Below, one piece after another: positions 1 through 5,002 of a DNA stretch of 7,077 nt. The position numbers were made by a program, and so were the translations under genes. The notes below the pieces were generated by a model. That model saw only the letters and a program-made list of their open reading frames with translations. It was not told where the DNA came from and made no database searches. The number at the start of each line of letters is the position of its first letter. Position 1 is the first letter of the stretch. Source of the DNA: Deltaproteobacteria bacterium (GTDB lineage: Bacteria; Desulfobacterota; DSM-4660; Desulfatiglandales; HGW-15); contig JAFDIX010000146.1 of the NCBI GenBank assembly GCA_019307805.1, forward strand, positions 1 to 7,077, read 5' to 3'.

Positions 1-962
1 TTCCAGAGATCGCCGTCACTGCGTTCATGGCCGAGGGTGCACATCTGGTACATCCAGTCCTTGCGATGGGTGATGGCCGTCACAGTGAAGACCGGGCACA
101 TCATGCTCTCCTCAAAATATCCCATCCATTCCCCAAAGGTCCCCTCCCACCGGCATGCATCCGGATTCAACTCCAGTTCCCCTTCCAGGATCAACTCCGC
201 ATGTGCCGGAACATCCAGGTCAATGGTCTTGCACTGGACCATCTCCACGGCCTCACCCCGCAACGCGCCTGCCAGTTCAAACTCGTCGTCCATAAAAGAA
301 CCCATCTTGCAGCAGGCCGTCATATTAACGACCGGATCCGGCCCCACCGCAATGGCCACGGGCATGGTATCCAGGCCTGCAGCACGGGCCCGGGCCACAT
401 GGATACCGATGTCCTGGGTAGCAACACACATAATGCCTGTGGTCTTCTCATCATGGATCATGGCCCGGTACATGCCGTTGTTTCGGCCAAACTCGGGCTT
501 GACCTGGTCCCTGGTAATGACATTGGGCAGGGTAATATAGGGACCGCCATCCATACGGTTCCATTTTACGATGGGAAGCTTCTTGAGATTGACATCATCC
601 CCGGTGATGACCACTTCCTGGCACGGGGCATTGTCCACGGTTTTGGGTTTTATCCAGGTATCCTTATTGGCCAGGGCCTTCGCCACCCGGTTGCGGATCA
701 GCACAAAATTCTTTTCCATGGTGTCGGCAGGCTCAATGCCAAGGGCTATGGCGTTGCGCTGAAGGGTTCCCTGGGCGTTGGCCACCACTGGCGCATCATA
801 GCCCTTGAGCTTGAATCGAATGGCCGGACCCCCTCCCCTCTCGGAGAGCTCCCAGCCCAGAGAGGAGACCTCAAAACCGTCTTCCATCTCTTTTTTGATT
901 TCCACAAACTGCCCTTCTTGATTGAGTTTCTCCAGGAAACTCCTCAGATCGTTAAAAGCCAT
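1..962 (-). CDS. UbiD-family prFMN-dependent decarboxylase (3' part cut off by the window edge)
   Basis: This is the N-terminal 320 residues of a UbiD-family (de)carboxylase; members are usually about 450-500 aa, so the C-terminal third lies beyond the left edge. UbiD enzymes use prenylated FMN, made by a UbiX partner not seen here, to decarboxylate aromatic or unsaturated acids in the cytoplasm. The start begins a typical family N-terminus (MAFNDLRSFLEKL) and is fixed by a strong AAGGAGG at 973-979, 10 nt upstream. Family landmarks: the N-x4-R segment NNGMYR (N161, R166), the AGALRG segment after E229, and EGTFGE (E273, E278). R166, E273 and E278 match the catalytic Arg-Glu-Glu triad by spacing, so the enzyme is probably active. 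At residues 183-186, where many relatives read QHIG, this reads QDIG (alignment from memory). It is the fourth gene of the operon, 49 nt after the amidohydrolase. The substrate is unknown; a ligase upstream would fit a CoA thioester or free aromatic acid. Confidence 0.93.
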   Translation of the reverse strand, partial: MAFNDLRSFLEKLNQEGQFVEIKKEMEDGFEVSSLGWELSERGGGPAIRFKLKGYDAPVVANAQGTLQRNAIALGIEPADTMEKNFVLIRNRVAKALANKDTWIKPKTVDNAPCQEVVITGDDVNLKKLPIVKWNRMDGGPYITLPNVITRDQVKPEFGRNNGMYRAMIHDEKTTGIMCVATQDIGIHVARARAAGLDTMPVAIAVGPDPVVNMTACCKMGSFMDDEFELAGALRGEAVEMVQCKTIDLDVPAHAELILEGELELNPDACRWEGTFGEWMGYFEESMMCPVFTVTAITHRKDWMYQMCTLGHERSDGDLW

Positions 963-1011
963 AATATTTCTGCCTCCTTAATTATAGATTCGTATTTTTT
1001 TCGTGACTATC

Positions 1012-2016
1012 TCAGACGGGCAGGCGAAAAATGCGCCTGGCATTCTCCTTGAAAATCTGCTCTTTTTCAGAATCGGCGATGGACATGCGTTCCACCCCGG
1101 CGATGGTGTCTCGGATGTATTTCGTCCCGCCCTGGCTGTCGTGGGGCATGTCCGTGGCAAAGAGAATGTGGTCCGCCCCGAAAAAGTCATACCCGCACAT
1201 GAGTCCCGGGGTGTAGCCGTGAATGGCCGTATCCCCGTAAAACATCCTGAAATAATCCAGAATGGGTTTACGCAGTTTCCGCGTATATTTGGTTTTAAAA
1301 AAGACCTCTGCATAGTCATAGCACCCATCAATCCGTTCGCTGAAAAAGGGAATCATGGCCCCGCAGTGGTGAATCACAAACTTCAGATCGGGAAAGCGGT
1401 CAAAGATGCCGCTGAATACCAGACGCGTCATCAAAACGCTGGACTCGTAGGGCCAGCCCAGGACCTGCCAGATCCAGTAGCGGGAGTGGTCTTCACCAGC
1501 ATAGTCGGGGGTGTCCCTCCTCCGCATGGGATGGATGAGAATGGGTAGGTTGAATTCATTCATCATCTCGTAAAAGGGAAAAAACTCCTCCTGGTCCAGG
1601 GCCTTGCCCGATATGGCACTGTGAAGCTGGACTCCCCGCAGCCCAAGGTCCAGAATGGCCCGCTCCCCTTCCTTGAGTGCCGCCTTCATATTGTGCATGG
1701 GAAGGGCGGCCATGGCTCCCACAATACGATGGGGATATTTTGTCTGCAGTTCCGCCATTTCGTCGTTGACGATCTTTGCCAGGTCGGCTCCGTCCTTGGG
1801 TGAAACCACGGCATCAAGGGGGGGACCTGCCAGTGTGAGAATTTGTGCATAGTCCTCGAAATCCTCCATGATGCGCAAGCGTGCCTCCATATCATTGATG
1901 GCAGGCGTCAGTTCAAGTGGAGACACAAGGTAGGGTTTTTTGTCGACCCGTTTGGCGAGTGCTGCACGGTAGCCGGGCGGGGCAAAATGGGTAAATACAT
2001 CAATCTTCAGGCCCAT
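1012..2016 (-). CDS. Amidohydrolase family 2 (ACMSD / gamma-resorcylate decarboxylase-like) protein
   Basis: This 334-aa TIM-barrel protein belongs to the amidohydrolase-2 group, which includes ACMSD, gamma-resorcylate decarboxylase and 5-carboxyvanillate decarboxylase as well as hydrolases. Its length is normal for the family. Metal-site landmarks seen are IDVFTH (F8, H10), LIHPM (H162), IHHCGAM (H216/H217) and FATDMPHD (D289). Their spacing matches the family's metal ligands, except that the first ligand, usually His or Glu in an HxH or ExH motif, is Phe8. The C-terminus KENARRIFRLPV is typical for the family. AAAGGAGA at 2021-2028 lies 4 nt before the start and overlaps the end of the ligase gene, 12 nt away, so the two are co-translated. 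Given the UbiD neighbour, a decarboxylase or a ring- or side-chain hydrolase acting on the same acid is plausible. The exact reaction is not determinable. Confidence is high for the family and low for the function. Confidence 0.9.
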   Translation of the reverse strand: MGLKIDVFTHFAPPGYRAALAKRVDKKPYLVSPLELTPAINDMEARLRIMEDFEDYAQILTLAGPPLDAVVSPKDGADLAKIVNDEMAELQTKYPHRIVGAMAALPMHNMKAALKEGERAILDLGLRGVQLHSAISGKALDQEEFFPFYEMMNEFNLPILIHPMRRRDTPDYAGEDHSRYWIWQVLGWPYESSVLMTRLVFSGIFDRFPDLKFVIHHCGAMIPFFSERIDGCYDYAEVFFKTKYTRKLRKPILDYFRMFYGDTAIHGYTPGLMCGYDFFGADHILFATDMPHDSQGGTKYIRDTIAGVERMSIADSEKEQIFKENARRIFRLPV

Positions 2017-2028
2017 AAGTTCTCCTTT

Positions 2029-3672
2029 CTACTTCTCAGAAGCCAGTTTTGTTTGGATCTCTTCCTCGAGTTGACGCTTATTAATCTTGTTACCGCCTGC
2101 AACCAGGGGGAGTTCATGGATCAGTTCCAGTCTTTCCGGAATTTTATAAAGCGCAACATGCCGTTCCCTGAAAAAGGAAGACATCTCATCAAAGTTGAGG
2201 ACCTCTCCCCTTTTGGGCACCACAAAGGCACATGCCCTCTCGCCCATCTCCTCATCGGGCATACGCACCAGGGCCGCCTCAGAAACCTTTGGGTGCGCCA
2301 CGAGCAGTTCTTCGACCTCCTTGGGATAGATGGTTTGCCCGCCACGGATGATGATATCCTTCACGCGACCCCTGAGATAGAGATTGCCCTCTTCATCAAT
2401 GGTTCCCAGATCACCCATATTGAATTTCCCGCCAATTCGGGACTCCGCGGTCGTTTCCGGATCCCGGAAATAACCCCCCACGCAGTGGGGCCCGTCAATG
2501 GTCACCAGCCCGACGCTGCCCTTGGGAACCTCTTCTCCGGTATCCGGATCAAGGAGGGTGGCCTCATTGCCCCTCAGTATCCTGCCCACGGTCTTGAGCC
2601 GTATTTCCTGAGGGGCATCCAGATACCCGCTTGCCACCGCGCCGACATCCATACCACCGTACCCTTGAATCACCTTGCACCCCAGTTTGGCCTCTGTCTC
2701 CACTCCCAGGTGGTATGCCAGGAGTCCGCCGCTCACCTGAATAAATCTGAGGGAACTCAGGTCGTAGTCCTGGCGCCCCTCAAATTCGACAAGCCTCACA
2801 AGATGGGTTGGCACCGCCCCCACTGCGGTCACGCGCTCCCCCTGGATCAGGCGGCAGGCCCCCTCGGGCGTAAAATGCTCCAGCATGACCGTCCTGGCCC
2901 CCACTTGTGGGGGGGTACGATGTACCAGGGTCTCTGCAGACCCGGAAATGGAAGGGCTGACCGCTGCCACCACATCATGACGGGTCATTCCCATGTCCTT
3001 GATGTATTCCCGTCCTGTGGCCAGTCTTGCGGAGCCTACCCATTCCACACACTTGGGAATACCCGTGGATCCGCTCGTGGTGGTGATTTCTGTAAATTCA
3101 AAGGGCTCAAACTTTTGTCGATCAAGACGCTGATCGCCTTCCCTTTCAGACGGGGTCTGAATAATGTCGTAGAACGATAGACCCCCTGAAGGGATCTCAT
3201 CGCCCACCACGTACAGGTGTTTGAGATGTGCAAACCTTTCCTGCATTCCAGAAAACATCTTGAAGAAGTCAAAACCCCTGAATTGGGCGGGAAATACCGC
3301 GCCCACCGCCTCGGTCCTTGCCAGGACCGCAGCGATTTCCGTTTCGCGAAATTTCGTCCCCACAATGGCCACCAGGAGGCCGGCCTTTTCACAGGCCAAC
3401 CGGGTCAAGCTCAATGGAACACTGTTGTAAAGCTGGCAGAGGATTACGTCATCCTTTTTGAAGCCTGCCTCCAGAAATGCGGCCGTCAAACGGTGAATCA
3501 TTCTTGTCCCTTCAGACCAGGTCAATCGAAATTGAGAATCAATCAGGGCCTCATCATCGGGATAGCGTTCCGCATTCTGCTCCCAGAAATCCACGGTAAG
3601 CGCGTCTGTCCAATAACCTTTCTCCCGGTAGGTGCTGATCATTTCCCGGGTATATCTTTCAACTTTCCCCAT
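2029..3672 (-). CDS. AMP-forming acid:CoA ligase, EntE/DhbE-like (ANL superfamily)
   Basis: This 547-aa enzyme is a full-length member of the ANL superfamily, which adenylates a carboxylic acid and usually transfers it to CoA. The N-terminus (YREKGYWTDALT, residues 15-26) resembles 2,3-dihydroxybenzoate/salicylate-AMP ligases. Motifs in order: P-loop TTSGSTGIPK (198-207), A5 motif GYGGMD (337-342), GDLG (420-423), hinge and A7 region GRVKDIIIRGG (435-445), and a C-terminal GGNKINKRQL with the presumed catalytic Lys529. The A5 motif has Asp342 where Glu is usual, and GM instead of the common MT. AGGAGA at 3679-3684 lies inside the end of iclR, 6 nt before the ATG. The iclR stop TAG directly precedes this ATG, so translation is probably coupled. 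Its likely role is activating the acid the operon is induced by. An aryl acid is favoured by the EntE-like character, but an acyl-AMP rather than acyl-CoA product cannot be excluded. Confidence 0.92.
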   Translation of the reverse strand: MGKVERYTREMISTYREKGYWTDALTVDFWEQNAERYPDDEALIDSQFRLTWSEGTRMIHRLTAAFLEAGFKKDDVILCQLYNSVPLSLTRLACEKAGLLVAIVGTKFRETEIAAVLARTEAVGAVFPAQFRGFDFFKMFSGMQERFAHLKHLYVVGDEIPSGGLSFYDIIQTPSEREGDQRLDRQKFEPFEFTEITTTSGSTGIPKCVEWVGSARLATGREYIKDMGMTRHDVVAAVSPSISGSAETLVHRTPPQVGARTVMLEHFTPEGACRLIQGERVTAVGAVPTHLVRLVEFEGRQDYDLSSLRFIQVSGGLLAYHLGVETEAKLGCKVIQGYGGMDVGAVASGYLDAPQEIRLKTVGRILRGNEATLLDPDTGEEVPKGSVGLVTIDGPHCVGGYFRDPETTAESRIGGKFNMGDLGTIDEEGNLYLRGRVKDIIIRGGQTIYPKEVEELLVAHPKVSEAALVRMPDEEMGERACAFVVPKRGEVLNFDEMSSFFRERHVALYKIPERLELIHELPLVAGGNKINKRQLEEEIQTKLASEK

Positions 3673-4437
3673 CTATTGTCTCCTAATGGAACCGCACCCC
3701 AAAAGTCGTGAAAGCTTTTCCGCCCCTTCACTAAGGGACTCCTCAATAATCTTCTCCTTAGGAGGGACAAAACGTATACTTGGAAGGGTAACAAGAATGG
3801 CGCCTACCACACTGGAATACAAGTCAAAGACCGGGGCTGCCATGGCAACAAGCCCTTCATGCTGTTCTTCACGGGAGTAAGAAATGCCTTGGGATTTTAT
3901 GGTTTTCAATTCTTTCTTCAATACATCAAGATCAGTAATGGTGGTAGGAGTCAGCGGCTCGAGTGGTACCGATGAAAGGTATTCAGCCAGCAGTTCCTGT
4001 GAGAGGTACGCCATGATGGCCTTTCCCCCGGCAGTGGTATGCAGAGGGGCCCGGTATCCGATCTCTATGGACCTCTTCAGAGGCTGCGGGGAATTTTCCC
4101 CATAGACAATGAGCATCTTAAACCCTTTTCTTACGGCCAGGGCACTGGACTCATTCGTCCTGGTCATCACATCTTGGACGATGGGACGGCCTATTTGGAC
4201 GATATCCAGGTCAGTGAGAAATTTGCCCGCCAGGACAACGAGCTGAGGGCCTAATACATAGCGTCTGTCTTCTTTGCGTTGGCTAAGGAAATCATGGGCC
4301 ACGAGATCTGACAGGAGTAAGGAAAGGCTGCCCTTGGGAATATTCAGGGCTGCAGAAAGCTCGGCATTGCTGATGCCATGATTGCTGGCACCAACCGTCT
4401 CAAGGATTTCCACCACCCTGTTTGCAGACTTGACCAT
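3673..4437 (-). CDS. IclR-family transcriptional regulator
   Basis: This 254-aa protein has the normal IclR length and two-domain layout. The N-terminal winged helix spans about residues 3-65 (SANRVVEILETV, then the helix-turn-helix ISNAELSAALNIPKGSLSLL and the wing RRYVLG). The effector-binding domain spans about 80-246, with the conserved segments GYRAPLHTTAGGKAIMAYL (128-145, approximately) and QGISYSREEQHEGLVAMAAPV (183-203). IclR proteins bind palindromic operators as dimers or tetramers and respond to small, often aromatic-pathway, metabolites. It is the first gene of the operon, with zero spacing to the ligase, so it probably regulates its own operon in response to the substrate or a CoA intermediate. 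The start is supported because the family's SxxRxxxIL begins right after the Met. The ribosome-binding site before it is weak, so the regulator may be made at a low level. Whether it activates or represses is not visible. Confidence 0.93.
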   Translation of the reverse strand: MVKSANRVVEILETVGASNHGISNAELSAALNIPKGSLSLLLSDLVAHDFLSQRKEDRRYVLGPQLVVLAGKFLTDLDIVQIGRPIVQDVMTRTNESSALAVRKGFKMLIVYGENSPQPLKRSIEIGYRAPLHTTAGGKAIMAYLSQELLAEYLSSVPLEPLTPTTITDLDVLKKELKTIKSQGISYSREEQHEGLVAMAAPVFDLYSSVVGAILVTLPSIRFVPPKEKIIEESLSEGAEKLSRLLGCGSIRRQ

Positions 4438-4455
4438 GGGCCCTGCCTAGGAAGG

Positions 4456-4471
4456 GTTTACATATGTAAAC
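4456..4471. promoter_or_regulatory. Perfect 16-bp palindrome, candidate IclR operator
   Basis: GTTTACATATGTAAAC is perfectly self-complementary over 16 bp. It lies 18 bp upstream of the iclR start codon and, if the promoter at 4498-4524 is right, about 20-35 bp downstream of the transcription start. IclR regulators commonly bind palindromes of this size next to their own gene. A position downstream of the start fits repression by blocking polymerase. The assignment to this regulator is inference. Confidence 0.6.
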
Positions 4472-4497
4472 TTTGTTCAAAAAACAATATGGGCAGA

Positions 4498-4524
4498 ATT
4501 ATAGAAAAGAATGGTGCTTGTCAA
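4498..4524 (-). promoter_or_regulatory. Sigma70-type promoter of the iclR operon
   Basis: Read on the minus strand, a consensus TTGACA (4519-4524) is followed by a consensus TATAAT (4498-4503). The spacer is 15 nt, shorter than the optimal 17, which would weaken the promoter or make it depend on an activator. The predicted transcript starts near 4491, giving a leader of about 54 nt that contains the palindrome at 4456-4471. Confidence 0.5.
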
Positions 4525-4534
4525 GGCCAAATTA

Positions 4535-4605
4535 TGATGCTGGATGCCTGTTTGAGCGCAGAGCAAATCCCGATTTATCGAGGATGCTTGATGCTGGATA
4601 CTTGG
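4535..4605. repeat. Degenerate GATGCTGGAT-type direct repeat
   Basis: TGATGCTGGAT occurs at 4535-4545 and again at 4589-4599, followed by GCCTG and ACTTG respectively. Further partial units (GGATGCTTGATG) adjoin the second copy. A longer inverted pair, GATTTAT (4572-4578) and ATAAATC (4619-4625), brackets the second copy. This looks like a remnant of a short intergenic repeat of the minisatellite or REP type. No mobility gene is attached. Confidence 0.4.
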
Positions 4606-4706
4606 TAATGCTCCGATAATAAATCCCAAAACAGCCAGGCCGGACCCCATCGAAGCGTTGCGCAATGAGTAAACACCCGGGTTTTGATAACAAGACCTTT
4701 TGAAGG

Positions 4707-4740
4707 AACCTGACATACGTCAGACATATCTCAGGTTTTT
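4707..4740 (+). repeat. Inverted repeat followed by a T run
   Basis: AACCTGA (4707-4713) and TCAGGTT (4731-4737) form a 7-bp perfect stem with a 17-nt loop. The right arm runs into TTTTT (4736-4740). On the plus strand this resembles a weak intrinsic terminator, but no plus-strand gene ends before it and the loop is long. It might insulate the downstream genes or be a protein-binding dyad. Confidence 0.35.
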
Positions 4741-4746
4741 GATGTG

Positions 4747-4779
4747 GATGATACTTTCAGAGGTGAATATGGTATCATC
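4747..4779. repeat. Inverted repeat, 8-bp perfect arms
   Basis: GATGATAC (4747-4754) and GTATCATC (4772-4779) are exact reverse complements separated by 17 nt. It lies 63 bp upstream of the -35 box of the plus-strand promoter. It could be a regulator-binding dyad; it has no T run and is unlikely to be a terminator. Confidence 0.35.
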
Positions 4780-4841
4780 ACAGATAGCCTATAAAATCTT
4801 AAATACCGACATCTAAATATCATTAATCGCCTAAAAAACAA

Positions 4842-4869
4842 TTGACATATCGATGACTTATCGTATTAT
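4842..4869 (+). promoter_or_regulatory. Sigma70-type promoter of the AlbA_2/hsdR genes
   Basis: A consensus -35 TTGACA (4842-4847) is followed after 16 nt by TATTAT (4864-4869), and an A-rich stretch (4831-4841) lies just upstream of the -35. Transcription would start near 4876, leaving a leader of about 127 nt before the ATG at 5003. It is the best forward promoter in the intergenic region. Confidence 0.5.
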
Positions 4870-4881
4870 ATATCATTCGAT
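4849..4881. promoter_or_regulatory. Imperfect dyad spanning the -10 box
   Basis: ATCGATGA (4849-4856) and TCATTCGAT (4873-4881) are inverted copies with a single extra T in the right arm. They flank the -10 hexamer at 4864-4869. A protein bound here would cover the promoter. The winged-helix protein encoded just downstream is a natural candidate, by inference only. Confidence 0.3.
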
Positions 4882-4968
4882 GGATAGCATGTTATAAGTT
4901 CTGATTTATTAAATTCAATCCTGCCGGTTATATCAAGCGACAGGCTATGGAATCCGAAAAAAGTTCGT

Positions 4969-4978
4969 AACGTACGTT
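4969..4978. repeat. 10-bp perfect palindrome in the leader
   Basis: AACGTACGTT is perfectly self-complementary and ends 24 bp before the ATG at 5003, within the predicted transcript leader. It could be a regulator half-site or chance. Confidence 0.25.
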
Positions 4979-5002
4979 TAATGTCGCCCGCACCTTGATA
5001 AG

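Larger units (their letters stand above)
4438..5002. other. Divergent AT-rich intergenic region
   Basis: This 565-bp stretch separates the minus-strand catabolic operon from the plus-strand defence genes. Next to the operon it holds a promoter and a palindromic operator; in the middle, a degenerate direct repeat and two inverted repeats; and on the right, a plus-strand promoter with nearby dyads. A 79-codon minus-strand frame (4477-4716) lacks a ribosome-binding site, is low in complexity, and runs across the operon's promoter, so I do not call it a gene. No tRNA or obvious structured RNA was seen. Confidence 0.7.

Noticed and set aside
981..1009. Possible internal promoter for ubiD (TAGTCA, 17 nt, TATAAT on the minus strand)
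   Set aside because: The predicted start would fall in the ubiD ribosome-binding site at 973-980, leaving no usable leader, and the -35 box is poor.
27..1052. 341-codon plus-strand open frame
   Set aside because: It is antisense to the UbiD gene, whose protein has clear family motifs. The plus-strand translation is His/Gly/Pro-rich and matches nothing I recognise.
1843..3180. 445-codon plus-strand open frame
   Set aside because: It is antisense to the ligase and the start of the amidohydrolase gene. The long frame follows from codon bias; no domain or ribosome-binding site supports it.
4477..4716. 79-aa minus-strand small protein
   Set aside because: It has no ribosome-binding site, runs through the iclR promoter, and its translation looks like a degenerate repeat rather than a folded protein.
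4742..4816. Short plus-strand peptide frame starting MWMILSEV
   Set aside because: It has 24 codons, no ribosome-binding site, and overlaps an inverted repeat; nothing supports translation.
4947..4970. Leader peptide MESEKSS before the AlbA_2 gene
   Set aside because: It lacks the codon runs expected of an attenuator and has no terminator hairpin after it.
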